A DNA stretch of 55,079 bases from an uncultured Lachnospiraceae bacterium. GTDB lineage: Bacteria > Bacillota > Clostridia > Lachnospirales > Lachnospiraceae. Position 1 is the stretch's first letter, and each line of letters begins with the position of its first letter. Made by a program: the position numbers and the translations under genes. The notes under the pieces are model-generated. The model was not told where the DNA came from. It saw nothing but the letters and a program-made list of their open reading frames with translations, and did no database searches. Positions 43,393-52,480 of this stretch are shown piece by piece. The stretch lies in assembly GCA_947625875.1 (NCBI GenBank), contig CANQQG010000012.1, positions 1 to 55,079 on the forward strand, given 5' to 3'.

Positions 43393-44175
43393 ATGGCAAA
43401 ATTACTCCGACAATTTGAGACAAAAACATCTAACGGATATTTATCGAAAGGCTGGTATCAAATAGATAACAACACCGTCCTGGTAAAAGGAAATTCTGCC
43501 GGATTGTCCGATTCGTACGGCTATGAGCCTTTTAGCGAAGCGCTTGCTTACAGGCTCGGGCGGCTGCTTGGCCTTCCCGTCATTCCGTATTTCCTGGCGC
43601 CTGCGGCGGATTTTAAAGAGATCAGAACGTTCTGTTGTGATTATGTATCCGTATGCGCGCAGATTCCGCTGAAAAATGATGAGCAAATGCTCCACTTTGC
43701 GGAATATGCGGATATTTTGCTCGGGAAACCTGTTACCGATTATTATAATTTTTATAAGAAATCAGAGTTATCAAATGATTTCCTGTGTAAGATGCTGCTG
43801 TTTGACGCTGTTACGGGAAATTCCGACAGACACCTGAATAATTTTGACGTCATCATAAACGGAAAGGGCGCCGTAAAAAATGCGCCGGTCATTGATAATG
43901 GCGCCTCTATGCTTTCCCTGATACCCAACCGCAAATTAAAACTTTATACCGGGATCGGGCCGGATGGGGCAAAGCCATTTAAAGATACGCATGACAAACA
44001 GATCCGTCTTCTCCGGCGCGATTTTCATATGCGGACAACCGCAGCGGATAACATTTTTGAACTATGGGACAGGGATTGTTCTGATATTTTTGCCCTCATG
44101 CACCCTTTCCGGGCAGCCGCTATCCGGCATTATATAAAAAAACGCCTGAACTATTATGGAACAATGCAAATCTGA
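43393..44175 (+). CDS. HipA-like kinase domain protein
   Basis: The 260-aa protein corresponds to the C-terminal kinase lobe of HipA-family Ser/Thr kinases. The N-lobe has a nucleotide-binding TVLVKGNSAGLSDSYGYEPF; the catalytic loop is TGNSDRHLNNFDV with Asp145 and Asn150; the metal-binding DFG equivalent is VIDNGAS with Asp168. The N-terminal Couple_hipA domain of classical toxins is absent, so it is a stand-alone kinase comparable in size to CtkA-like proteins. There is no upstream HipB-type repressor; instead a 107-aa gene follows after 17 nt. A strong promoter and AGGGGG site precede it. Its substrate and any toxicity are unknown. Confidence 0.85.
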   Translation: MAKLLRQFETKTSNGYLSKGWYQIDNNTVLVKGNSAGLSDSYGYEPFSEALAYRLGRLLGLPVIPYFLAPAADFKEIRTFCCDYVSVCAQIPLKNDEQMLHFAEYADILLGKPVTDYYNFYKKSELSNDFLCKMLLFDAVTGNSDRHLNNFDVIINGKGAVKNAPVIDNGASMLSLIPNRKLKLYTGIGPDGAKPFKDTHDKQIRLLRRDFHMRTTAADNIFELWDRDCSDIFALMHPFRAAAIRHYIKKRLNYYGTMQI

Positions 44176-44192
44176 AAACGGAGATAAGGAAA

Positions 44193-44516
44193 ATGAAATT
44201 AATGCGTTTTGATGAAGTGATCGCACAACAGAAAATCATTAACGGTATGCCTTATATGGTTGCAGAAAAAAATGTAGATTTTGGTCTGCTCCCTTTTGGC
44301 CTGTTTGACCCCGAGACAAGAATGGTGTCCGCATTCAAATTTGCCCAATGGGCAAAAAAAAGATGTTTCCCGCCTGACCGGATCGGCGCCGATGAGCTTT
44401 TAGCCGAACTTGGCCTAAAGCGATATGACGCATGGGAGATTATCAAAAAAACAAACGCCGTCTTTACCGGAATGGATCATTTCTGGATCGACTTCGGGAA
44501 TGGTTTTAACGGCTGA
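44193..44516 (+). CDS. 107-aa partner of the HipA-like kinase
   Basis: Not recognised as a named family. The 107-aa product is soluble, with segments MKLMRFDEVIAQQKIINGMP, EKNVDFGLLPFGLF and ERIGADELLAELGL-like DRIGADELLAELGLKRYDAW. No helix-turn-helix is obvious, so it is unlikely to be a HipB-type autoregulator. Spacing of 17 nt to the kinase, a shared terminator and a GGAGATAAGGA-like ribosome region indicate a two-gene unit. It could be the kinase's substrate, activator or neutralising partner; this is inferred from linkage only. Confidence 0.75.
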   Translation: MKLMRFDEVIAQQKIINGMPYMVAEKNVDFGLLPFGLFDPETRMVSAFKFAQWAKKRCFPPDRIGADELLAELGLKRYDAWEIIKKTNAVFTGMDHFWIDFGNGFNG

Positions 44517-44522
44517 AAATTG

Positions 44523-44563
44523 CCCGCCAGGTCTTATCGTCACCGGCCTGACGGGTCTTTTAT
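44523..44563 (+). terminator. Terminator of the kinase/partner unit
   Basis: Arms CCCGCCAGG (44523-44531) and CCTGACGGG (44547-44555) pair with a single mismatch and are followed by TCTTTTATTT. It starts 6 nt after the stop codon of the 107-aa gene. Confidence 0.7.
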
Positions 44564-44579
44564 TTCCTGCGGAACCTTC

Positions 44580-46301
44580 TCAAACGCCCCGCTTCCCGAT
44601 CTGGCATTCCTTCCCGCGGAACGCGAATCCGTACCACCTGATCCGCCCGGGCGCTATTCCCTTAGACTCAAGCGCGGCGGAGTAGCGTTTCTCCTCAATC
44701 TGGGCAAGCGCGGCCTGCACTGTATCGCCAAGCGAATCCTCATCGTCGGGATCGTGTACTTTAAATTCAATGATAATAGCGTCGTCGCTGTCGCCCAGCG
44801 GTTCCAGCATTACGTCATAGCGTCCAAAGCCGCTTTCGCGGTTTGACGTGACAGCATAGCGATCGGCAAGATCTACCATCAGCCCCAACACGAAACCATG
44901 GTAAAAGCGTTCCGGTTCTGTGTATTCGGACGGCTTGCTGCCGCTGTCAAAACTGCTGAAAGTGGCAAGCGCTACGCGGTTCATATAACGGTTCATAGCT
45001 TTTATGTCATCGGCAAGCAGCGCCTTTATAAAGTCATTGTAGAGCGTTTGGACAGCGTCACCGCTAAACCAGCCGCTTACCATATCTGAAAACATCATTT
45101 CAACTTCCATATTCGTAAGCCGCAGCGTATATACGGCTCTGCGGAATCTCCCCTCATACCTCAGGCTCTCGATCCTGAGATACCCCGTCGCCAGCAAAAG
45201 ACTCCATATCGCGTTGACATTGCCCGCAAGCTGGCTGAATATGATCTGCTCGTCGATCTCCGCATCAAAGCTCCTTCCCGCAAGAAGGTCTTCCATTGTC
45301 TGTTTGATCTCTGCATTGCCTTTCTGTATCAGGGAATTTACAAGACTGTTTCCGCCCGTATTGGACCAATAAGGTTCATATTTCCCATTTTTCATAAATG
45401 ACGTTATTGACCAGGGATTATAAATATCGCTGTGACTGCCAAACGTAAAACCATCGTACCATTCTTTCACCTTTTGCTTTTCCCCGCCCAGGCCGACGGC
45501 GTCAAGAACCGCAAAAACTTCTCTTTCCGAAAAGCCGAAGCATTCCGCATATGCCTCAGAGGCCGCCGTCACCACTTCAAGATTATTCATCCCCGAAAAT
45601 ACGCTCTCCTTAGAAATCCGCGTAATCCCCGTAATAATACTCCTGTCAGCATAATCGTTTGTTTTAAAAGTGGCCTCAAAAAAATTTCTGAAAAAGCGAA
45701 CCGCCTCATCCCAGTAACCGGAAAGCCATGCTTCCTGCATCGGGGCGTCGTATTCGTCCAAAAGAATGATCACTTTTTTCCCATAACGCCTGCTCATAAA
45801 ACCAGCCATGGAATTTACTGCTCCCGCAGTTATCTCGTCGCCCGCTCCAGCGCAGATTTTCCGGTAGTAATCCTTTTCACTCGGACTTAACAGCGTCCCT
45901 TCCAGAAGATAATTATGCCGCTCGTACAGCTTTGCGATCATTTCCGCGATCTTGTATTCCATTTTTCTGTAAGTCGACGCCTTTATACTGGCAAAGCTTA
46001 AAAATATCACCGGAAATGTTCCCTGCAGATGACGGTATTTATACGCTCCACCGGCATCCTTTGCCTCCCATACCGCTTTTCCCTCAAACAGATCCCCTCT
46101 TCCCGCGTACTTATCTGAAAAAAAACATTCGACCGTACTCAGGTTAAGCGTCTTGCCGAATCTGCGGGGACGGGTGATCAGCGTGACCTTATCCATGCGT
46201 TCCCACCATTCGGTTATAAAATTTGTCTTGTCAATGTAAAATATGTTTTTTGTGACGATCTCCTCATAATTTTGATAGCCCAGAGCCGGTATGCCCAACA
46301 T
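44580..46301 (-). CDS. AAA-ATPase-like protein with C-terminal PD-(D/E)XK nuclease-like domain
   Basis: The 573-aa protein starts at ATG 46301 with GGGAG 9 nt upstream; a 23-codon extension lacks a ribosome site. The N-terminal AAA-ATPase-like domain begins ALGYQNYEEIV, FYIDKTNFI and has a P-loop variant LITRPRRFGKTLNLST and a Walker B VIILLDEYDAPM. The C-terminal domain carries a PD-(D/E)XK pattern: GFGRYDVMLEP, then AIIIEFKVHD. This is the widespread PF09820/PF08011-type pair, often present in many copies in gut anaerobes and of unknown function. It is convergent with the HipA-like unit and lies in an insert between hydrogenase and nifJ genes. Confidence 0.9.
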   Translation of the reverse strand: MLGIPALGYQNYEEIVTKNIFYIDKTNFITEWWERMDKVTLITRPRRFGKTLNLSTVECFFSDKYAGRGDLFEGKAVWEAKDAGGAYKYRHLQGTFPVIFLSFASIKASTYRKMEYKIAEMIAKLYERHNYLLEGTLLSPSEKDYYRKICAGAGDEITAGAVNSMAGFMSRRYGKKVIILLDEYDAPMQEAWLSGYWDEAVRFFRNFFEATFKTNDYADRSIITGITRISKESVFSGMNNLEVVTAASEAYAECFGFSEREVFAVLDAVGLGGEKQKVKEWYDGFTFGSHSDIYNPWSITSFMKNGKYEPYWSNTGGNSLVNSLIQKGNAEIKQTMEDLLAGRSFDAEIDEQIIFSQLAGNVNAIWSLLLATGYLRIESLRYEGRFRRAVYTLRLTNMEVEMMFSDMVSGWFSGDAVQTLYNDFIKALLADDIKAMNRYMNRVALATFSSFDSGSKPSEYTEPERFYHGFVLGLMVDLADRYAVTSNRESGFGRYDVMLEPLGDSDDAIIIEFKVHDPDDEDSLGDTVQAALAQIEEKRYSAALESKGIAPGRIRWYGFAFRGKECQIGKRGV

Positions 46302-46402
46302 ATGCGTCCACTCCCTTCCTATCTGCTGATGTCCTGCCAATCTAAAAATCAGCCAAGTCAATTTTATCACAAAGTATCTGTATAAGAAAAGGCATAAATT
46401 GA

Positions 46403-46426
46403 GGGAAGGGCATAAATGCCCTTCCC
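46403..46426 (-). terminator. Hairpin downstream of nifJ
   Basis: A strong perfect palindrome (GGGAAGGGCAT, 2-nt loop region, ATGCCCTTCCC) lies 37 nt beyond the nifJ stop codon. The following T content is modest, so factor-independent termination is probable but not certain. Confidence 0.55.
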
Positions 46427-46462
46427 GTCACTGCATGGATTTCTGTGCCTGCCTGTTTTCTT

Positions 46463-49400
46463 TTATCCCCGCGCCAGCCTTTTATATTCCTCATACCGAT
46501 ACGCGGCGTCCTGCCTCGTCTTTTCAAACAGCTCCTCCGCCTGCTCCGGAAACTGCCTTGCAAGCGCAGAGTAACGCACCTGCCCCATCAAAAATTCATG
46601 GAAATCCCCGGTCGGCTCCCCGGAGTCAAGCGTGAACGGATTTTTCCCCTCCCGCAAAAGCAGCGGATTGTAGCGGTACAGATGCCAGTATCCCGCGGCG
46701 ACCGCCTGCGCCATATTATGCATGCTCCTTCCCATGCCTTCTTTTATGCCATGGCTGATGCATGGCGCATAAGCGATGATGAGCGATGGCCCCGGATAGC
46801 TTTCCGCCTCCAGTATCGCCTTTAACGTCTGGTTTTTGTCCGCGCCCATGGCGACCTGCGCCACGTAGACATTGCGGTACGCCATCATCATCCTTCCGAG
46901 GTCTTTCTTGCCCGACTTTTTGCCGGAAGCCGCAAATTTCGCGACCGCCGCCGCAGGCGTTGACTTGGAAGCCTGTCCGCCCGTATTGGAATAAATCTCC
47001 GTATCAAATACAAGCGCGTTTACATCCTCGCCGGACGCCATGACATGGTCAAGCCCCGCATAGCCAATGTCGTAAGCCCAGCCGTCGCCGCCGACCAGCC
47101 AGAACGAACGCTTCGCCAGGTAATCCTGATGTTCCAGAAGATCCGCCAAAAGCGCCTGCCTTTTATCATCTTCAAAGTGCGTCCGCTGCAGCAGTTCCGC
47201 CGCCTCGCGCGACGCTTTTTGCGACTGCTGCCCGTCTTCGCGCGTCCGGATCCAGTTCTCAAACGCCTCCTGCAGCTGTTCGGATACCCCGCAGGCGATC
47301 ATCTCCCGCATCACGTCTTCGATATGGTCCCGCATCTGGCGCACGCCCAGAAACATGCCGTAGCCATATTCGGCGTTGTCCTCAAACAAAGAATTCGCCC
47401 AGGACGGGCCTTTTCCCTCCGCCGTACACGTATACGCCATAGACGGCGCGGACGCGCCCCATATGGAAGAACATCCCGTCGCGTTTGCGATCATCATCCG
47501 CTCCCCAAAAAGCTGCGTCACCAGCCTGATATATGCGGGCTCGCCGCAGCCTGCGCACGCGCCGGAAAACTCCATCAGCGGCTGGAAGAACTGGCTGCCC
47601 TTAAGCGTCCTGCCGCCTGCGGACGCGCTCTTATCCGATACCCGGCTGACCGCGTATTCCCAGTTCGGAACCTCTGTTTCGGTCTGTGTGCCAAGCCGCC
47701 TCATGACAAGCGCCTTTGGCGTGGCAGGGCAGATATCCGCACAGTTCCCGCAGCCGGTACAATCCATCGGCGCCACCTGCATACGGAACGCATAGCCCTC
47801 CAGACCTTTTCCCTTTGCCTGCTGTGTCAAAAACGCCTGCGGCGCAGCCGCTTTTTCCTCCGCCGTCAGCAAAAACGGGCGGATCGTCGCGTGCGGGCAG
47901 ATAAACGAACACTGGTTGCACTGGATGCACGTTTCCACATTCCACTCCGGCACATTGACGGCGATCCCGCGTTTTTCATACGCCGTCGTCCCGCATGGGA
48001 ACGTGCCGTCTTCCATGCCCGAAAACGCGCTGACCGGCAGCCGGTCGCCCTCCTGGCGGTTCATCGGGCGCATGATATCCCGGATAAACGCCGGCTCTTT
48101 TACAGCGGCGTCCCCCGTTACGGCCGTTTCCTCTTCCGGCAGCTCCCGCCAGCGTTCCGGTACGGTAACTTTGTGCAGGCTTCCAAAGCCGCGCTCTATG
48201 GCTTCCATGTTCATCCGGACGACCTTATCGCCTTTTTTGCCGTAAGCTTTTTTTACCGCTTCCTTTAAATACCCCTGCGCCTCCTCTTCCGGCAGGATAG
48301 CCGTCAGCTTAAAAAACGCGCCCTGCATAATCATATTGATCCGGTTGCCAAGCCCGATCTCCTCTGCGATCTTTACCGCGTCAACCGTATAAAACGAGAG
48401 CCCTTTTTGCGCGATCGCGCGCCGCATGGCAGGCGGGAGCTTCTCATCCAGCTCACGGTCGCCCCACATGCAGTTTAAAACAAACGTCCCGCCCTGCCTG
48501 ATCCCCTTTAATAAATCATACGTATTGACATAGGACTGGTTGTGGCACGCGATATAATCCGCTTCATCAATCAGATACGCCGACCGGATCGGCCTGTCGC
48601 CAAAACGCAGATGCGACGTCGTCAGCCCGCCCGACTTCTTGGAGTCATAGGCAAAATAAGCCTGTACATATTTATCCGTATGCTCCCCGATGATTTTTAC
48701 CGCCTGCTTGTTCGCTCCAACAGTGCCGTCCGAGCCAAGCCCCCAGAATTTGCAGCGCACCACGCCCTCTTTTACCGGGACGATCTTTTCCCCGCCCAGC
48801 GGGAGCGACGTATGCGTCACGTCATCGCAGACGCCGACCGTAAAGCCCTGTTTCGGCGCATCGCTCTTTAGATTGTCATAAACCGCTTTGATATCCGCAG
48901 GCGTTGTATCCTTTGAGCCAAGCCCGAACCGGCCGCCAATGATAAGCGGCGCGTTTTCCGTTCCGTAAAAACTGCTGCGCACGTCCAGATACAACGGCTC
49001 ACCCGGCGCGCCCGGCTCTTTCGTCCGATCCAACACCGCGATCCGCTTTACGCTCCGCGGCATGGCAGACAGAAAATGCCCGACCGAAAACGGCCGGAAC
49101 AGATGCACTTTCACCAGCCCGTACTTCTCCCCGCGCGCATTGCAGTAATCCACCGTCTCTTCGATTGTGCCGCACACAGAACCGATCGCAACGACGACAT
49201 ATTCCGCATCTGCCGCGCCATAATAATCAAACAGCCCGTAATGCCGCCCCGTCAATGCGCCGATCCGCTTCATATAGTCCTCGACGATCGGGACAATGTT
49301 TTCATAAAACGGATTGCACGCCTCCCTTGTCTGGAAATAAATGTCCGGATTCTGCGCCGTACCCCGCATCACCGGATGGTTCGGCGATAAGGCGCGCGCG

Positions 49401-50011
49401 CGGAACTGACGCAGCGCCTCCCAATCGACGAGGCCCGCAAGATCCTCATAAGCAGGCGCTTCTACTTTCTGCACCTCATGCGATGTGCGGAACCCGTCAA
49501 AAAAATGGATAAACGGCAGCCGCCCGCGAATCGCCGCGGCATGGGCGATGGGCGCAAGATCCATTACCTCCTGCACCGAACCGGAAGCAAGCATGGCGCA
49601 GCCCGTCTGCCTTGCCGCCATGACGTCCTGATGGTCGCCAAAGATATTTAACGCCTGCGCCGCAAGCGCCCGCGCGCTCACATGGAAAACGCCCGGCAAT
49701 AATTCCCCCGAAACTTTATACATATTCGGGATCATCAAAAGCAGCCCCTGCGAAGCGGTAAACGTCGTCGTCAGCGCGCCCGCCTGCAAAGATCCATGGA
49801 ACGCGCCTGACGCGCCCGCTTCCGACTGCATCTGCACGACTTTTACCGTCTGCCCGAATATATTTTTCCTGCCGTTTGCCGCCCATTCATCAACCGTTTC
49901 CGCCATCGCGGAAGAAGGCGTGATCGGGTAGACCGCCGCGACGTCTGTAAAAGCATAGGCCGCATAAGCCGCCGCCGTATTGCCGTCCACTGTCATTGTA
50001 ATCTTTCCCAT
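46463..50011 (-). CDS. nifJ: Pyruvate:ferredoxin (flavodoxin) oxidoreductase
   Basis: The 1182-aa single-chain enzyme oxidatively decarboxylates pyruvate to acetyl-CoA and reduces ferredoxin, which can feed the [FeFe] hydrogenase whose maturases are encoded nearby. Domains in order: pyrimidine-binding domain (DVAAVYPITPSSAMAE), transketolase C-like and gamma domains (GRFGLGSKDTTPADIKAVYD), two 4Fe-4S motifs (CIQCNQCSFICPH and CTGCGNCADICP), then the TPP-binding domain with a third-cluster CAGCGEPAY, GGDGWAYDIGYAGLDH and YSNTGGQASKSTP. An AGGAGGG site precedes the ATG. Full length. Confidence 0.98.
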   Translation of the reverse strand: MGKITMTVDGNTAAAYAAYAFTDVAAVYPITPSSAMAETVDEWAANGRKNIFGQTVKVVQMQSEAGASGAFHGSLQAGALTTTFTASQGLLLMIPNMYKVSGELLPGVFHVSARALAAQALNIFGDHQDVMAARQTGCAMLASGSVQEVMDLAPIAHAAAIRGRLPFIHFFDGFRTSHEVQKVEAPAYEDLAGLVDWEALRQFRARALSPNHPVMRGTAQNPDIYFQTREACNPFYENIVPIVEDYMKRIGALTGRHYGLFDYYGAADAEYVVVAIGSVCGTIEETVDYCNARGEKYGLVKVHLFRPFSVGHFLSAMPRSVKRIAVLDRTKEPGAPGEPLYLDVRSSFYGTENAPLIIGGRFGLGSKDTTPADIKAVYDNLKSDAPKQGFTVGVCDDVTHTSLPLGGEKIVPVKEGVVRCKFWGLGSDGTVGANKQAVKIIGEHTDKYVQAYFAYDSKKSGGLTTSHLRFGDRPIRSAYLIDEADYIACHNQSYVNTYDLLKGIRQGGTFVLNCMWGDRELDEKLPPAMRRAIAQKGLSFYTVDAVKIAEEIGLGNRINMIMQGAFFKLTAILPEEEAQGYLKEAVKKAYGKKGDKVVRMNMEAIERGFGSLHKVTVPERWRELPEEETAVTGDAAVKEPAFIRDIMRPMNRQEGDRLPVSAFSGMEDGTFPCGTTAYEKRGIAVNVPEWNVETCIQCNQCSFICPHATIRPFLLTAEEKAAAPQAFLTQQAKGKGLEGYAFRMQVAPMDCTGCGNCADICPATPKALVMRRLGTQTETEVPNWEYAVSRVSDKSASAGGRTLKGSQFFQPLMEFSGACAGCGEPAYIRLVTQLFGERMMIANATGCSSIWGASAPSMAYTCTAEGKGPSWANSLFEDNAEYGYGMFLGVRQMRDHIEDVMREMIACGVSEQLQEAFENWIRTREDGQQSQKASREAAELLQRTHFEDDKRQALLADLLEHQDYLAKRSFWLVGGDGWAYDIGYAGLDHVMASGEDVNALVFDTEIYSNTGGQASKSTPAAAVAKFAASGKKSGKKDLGRMMMAYRNVYVAQVAMGADKNQTLKAILEAESYPGPSLIIAYAPCISHGIKEGMGRSMHNMAQAVAAGYWHLYRYNPLLLREGKNPFTLDSGEPTGDFHEFLMGQVRYSALARQFPEQAEELFEKTRQDAAYRYEEYKRLARG

Positions 50012-50022
50012 CGCTTTCCCTC

Positions 50023-50235
50023 CTATAAACGGCTGCCGTTGTCAACCCATTCTTTTGCGTTCCACACAGCGTCCGTATCCGGGATATTTACGCGGGAATG
50101 CGGCGTCTGCCCGCCTGCCTCTGTGCGCGCCGCCGCCGTTTCGCGGTTCAGGCTCACCGTTTTATCCAGCCGCCCGTTCTCCTGCCCATGCAGCGCACGG
50201 GTTTTGTTTTCCTTCTGATTCCTGTCCATATCCAT
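50023..50235 (-). CDS. Small protein resembling CDIF630_02480/DUF3787 spore-surface family
   Basis: The 70-aa, highly polar product lacks a signal peptide and membrane segment. Its C-terminal motif IPDTDAVWNAKEWVDNGSRL recalls from memory the CDIF630_02480/DUF3787 family of small clostridial spore-associated proteins; the match could not be checked. An AGGAG site lies 9 nt before the ATG. It ends 11 nt before nifJ, so nifJ may be read through from this unit. Confidence 0.65.
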   Translation of the reverse strand: MDMDRNQKENKTRALHGQENGRLDKTVSLNRETAAARTEAGGQTPHSRVNIPDTDAVWNAKEWVDNGSRL

Positions 50236-50295
50236 AATCTTATGCTCCTTTCTGCTGTTATGGATAGGATAACCAATCAGCGCGGACGTTATACC

Positions 50296-50670
50296 TCAGC
50301 TGACCATCCCGCCGGCCATGCCGGAAAGCGTACAGAGCGCGGCCGTCGTCAGCATATGCGCGATATGCCCGTCCAACCCCCGGTTTACGGCCAGATTGCC
50401 CAAAAACAGCACCGCAAAATAACACGCGCCCATGCACAGCCCCCAGAGATATTTTTTCGTTTTCTTCTTTTTGCCGATCAGAAAACCGCCCGCAAAGCAG
50501 GAAATGATGTACGTTACGATAATGCCGATACTGACCGCGCTGTCCGGCATATCCGCCTTCCCGAGCAGCGCTGCCAGCGCAATAAGCAACAGGCCCGTGA
50601 TCACATACATCGCCACCAGGTCCGCAAGCAGCGGCATCGGGCTGTTTTTTCCCATCTGCATTTTGTCCAT
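50296..50670 (-). CDS. TIGR04086-type four-helix membrane protein
   Basis: From the ATG at 50670 (GGGAGGGG 7 nt upstream) the protein is 124 aa with four predicted transmembrane helices. The middle motif SCFAGGFLIGKKKKTKKYLW followed by GLCMGACYFAVLF is characteristic of the TIGR04086 family of small Clostridia/Bacilli membrane proteins, whose function is unknown. It precedes the 70-aa gene and nifJ on the same strand. Confidence 0.82.
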   Translation of the reverse strand: MDKMQMGKNSPMPLLADLVAMYVITGLLLIALAALLGKADMPDSAVSIGIIVTYIISCFAGGFLIGKKKKTKKYLWGLCMGACYFAVLFLGNLAVNRGLDGHIAHMLTTAALCTLSGMAGGMVS

Positions 50671-50840
50671 GCCCATTCCCCTCCCTATTTTTTCTTCCTG
50701 TTTTTATCCTGCGCCCCTATTGTCCTGCAGCCGTTTTCGTTCCTTGCCTGCCGCATCTGCGCCGAGATTTACACGCCAAAGCCGCTCATTTCATCCGGCT
50801 TTCTTCACTATATGCGGCGGACGGAGCATGTATGCCATAT

Positions 50841-51782
50841 TTACAGATCTTTCTGATAATGGAGCAGGACGCTCCCCTGTTCCTCCCATACGCCCGCGCG
50901 CGCAAACCCCAGTTTCTGCGCCACCCGTATGGACGCATGGTTGCGCGGATCGATAAAACAATGCATCTCGCGCATTTCCAGCTCCTCTTTCGCATAATCC
51001 AAAACCGCCCGGCACACTTCCGTCGCATAGCCTTTGTTCTGGCGGTCAGAAGCGATGATATAGCCAAGTTCCATGCATACCGCATCTCCCATTTCCCGAT
51101 GCTCGATCCCCACCCTGCCGATCAGCTCGCCGGTAAAACGGTCGCGCACGATCCACATCCCGTAACCGTAAAACCGGTACATACAATCAATATAGCTGCG
51201 CGTATACGCCTCTTCCTCCGCCCGCTCAAACAGCGGCTCCGTATAATCAGTAATCCCTTTTCCTTCATATAATCCGTACAGCTCGTCCAGATCCGCAAGC
51301 GCGATTTCCCTCACATACATCCGCTCTGTACATAAAATATCCCAGGGAATCCCCTGCCTGCGTTTCTGCACCCGGTCAAAAAAAAGCGCATCTGTCTCCG
51401 CCAGGCCCTGCACCGCCAGATCCGTCCGCTCTTTTGTCCGGCGTCCCCCGCGCTCATAAAAGACCACTGCCATGCCGTCTTCTTTTTCCCGCATGACGTA
51501 ATCCGCCAGCCTCTCATCTTCCGTAAGGAGAAGCGCCGCCCCTCGCTCTATGCCGGCGGCGTCCAGCGCTTCTTTTACCGATGCGTACCGCGCCCGGGGC
51601 GGCGCATCCGGCTCCGCCGCCATAACGTTAATAATTCCATTCGCCGCCAGATCCGCTTTAAGCGTTTCCGCCTCCGGTTCTTCCTGCCCTGTCCGTCCGA
51701 TATCGAAAACCACCGCCTTTAACGTAAGGCGGGGCGTTCCCTCCCGATACGCGCCGGATCCCGCAACCCGCCCATTCCGCAT
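50841..51782 (-). CDS. GNAT acetyltransferase with HAD-like N-terminal domain
   Basis: The start at 51782 is set by GGAGG 7 nt upstream, giving 313 aa. Residues ~155-313 form a GNAT N-acetyltransferase of the RimJ/RimL type: YGMWIVRDRFTGELIGRVGI, ELGYIIASDRQNKGYATEVC (acetyl-CoA loop Q/RNKGYA) and IDPRNHASIRVAQKLGF. Residues ~18-115 recall a HAD phosphatase fold, with KAVVFDIGRTGQ where motif I's second Asp is replaced by Gly, and ALLLTEDERLADYVMREKED. The front domain is therefore probably non-catalytic. The substrate is unknown. It is divergent from the cyclophilin gene. Confidence 0.83.
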   Translation of the reverse strand: MRNGRVAGSGAYREGTPRLTLKAVVFDIGRTGQEEPEAETLKADLAANGIINVMAAEPDAPPRARYASVKEALDAAGIERGAALLLTEDERLADYVMREKEDGMAVVFYERGGRRTKERTDLAVQGLAETDALFFDRVQKRRQGIPWDILCTERMYVREIALADLDELYGLYEGKGITDYTEPLFERAEEEAYTRSYIDCMYRFYGYGMWIVRDRFTGELIGRVGIEHREMGDAVCMELGYIIASDRQNKGYATEVCRAVLDYAKEELEMREMHCFIDPRNHASIRVAQKLGFARAGVWEEQGSVLLHYQKDL

Positions 51783-51882
51783 CGCCATCCCTCCTTTGGC
51801 ATAGTATAACAAACAACCGCCTCATATAACAATTTTTTTGTAAAAAAATACAAAAAAAGCAACATTTTCTCTTTACGTCTCC

Positions 51883-51911
51883 TTTACAATCTATTAAAAT
51901 GGAAGTAGAAT
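51883..51911 (+). promoter_or_regulatory. Predicted promoter of the cyclophilin-cheC unit
   Basis: TTTACA (51883-51888) and TAGAAT (51906-51911) with a 17-nt spacer, 24 nt before the ATG; an AAGGAG ribosome site follows at 51922-51927. Confidence 0.75.
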
Positions 51912-51934
51912 GATATTATAAAAGGAGAATCATA

Positions 51935-52456
51935 ATGGCACAAAATCCAATTGTAACAATCGAAATGGAAAACGGCGACGTCATGAAGGCGGAATTATAT
52001 CCCGAAATCGCCCCAAATACAGTAAACAATTTTATCAGCCTGATCCAAAAGGGTTTTTACGACGGGGTAATCTTCCACCGCGTCATCAAGGGCTTTATGC
52101 TGCAGGGCGGCGATCCGGAAGGCACCGGCATGGGAGGTCCCGGCTATTGCATTCGAGGCGAATTCTCATCAAACGGATTTAAAAATGATCTGGCGCACGA
52201 TCCGGGCGTTCTGTCCATGGCGCGAACGATGGTTCCAGATTCCGCAGGGTCGCAGTTTTTCATCATGCATCAGAAAGCGCCGCATTTAGACGGCGATTAT
52301 GCTGCATTCGGTAAAATTACAGAGGGTATGGATGTCGTGAATAAGATCGCGGAAGCCGCTACTGATTACAGTGACCGCCCTTTGGAGACACAGCGGATGA
52401 AAAAAGTAACAGTAGACACTTTTGGCATAGAGTATCCGGCTCCTGAAACTTGCTGA
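51935..52456 (+). CDS. ppiB: Cyclophilin-type peptidyl-prolyl cis-trans isomerase
   Basis: The 173-aa cytosolic cyclophilin catalyses proline isomerisation during folding. It shows FYDGVIFHRVIKGFMLQGGD (catalytic Arg in FHRV), GTGMGGPGYCIRGEF, LSMARTMVPDSAGSQFFIMH and the C-terminal FGKITEGMDVVNKIAE. No signal peptide. It has its own promoter; cheC follows after 24 nt and is probably co-transcribed. Confidence 0.96.
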   Translation: MAQNPIVTIEMENGDVMKAELYPEIAPNTVNNFISLIQKGFYDGVIFHRVIKGFMLQGGDPEGTGMGGPGYCIRGEFSSNGFKNDLAHDPGVLSMARTMVPDSAGSQFFIMHQKAPHLDGDYAAFGKITEGMDVVNKIAEAATDYSDRPLETQRMKKVTVDTFGIEYPAPETC

Positions 52457-52480
52457 CATTATGGCGATAAGGAGGAAGAC

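Noticed and set aside
42998-43429. A 143-codon minus-strand frame spanning the hydF leader
   Set aside because: It overlaps the hydF start, has no good ribosome site, crosses the promoter and hairpins, and matches no family. The region is better explained as an untranslated leader, although a shorter leader peptide cannot be excluded.
47045-48268. A 407-codon open frame on the plus strand, rich in Arg, His and Pro
   Set aside because: It lies wholly antisense to nifJ, whose motifs are complete. The composition is what GC-rich reverse-complement reading gives, and there is no ribosome site or family match.
50098-50856. A 252-codon plus-strand frame opposite the small membrane and spore genes
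   Set aside because: Arg/His-rich antisense translation across three minus-strand genes, each of which has a good ribosome site.
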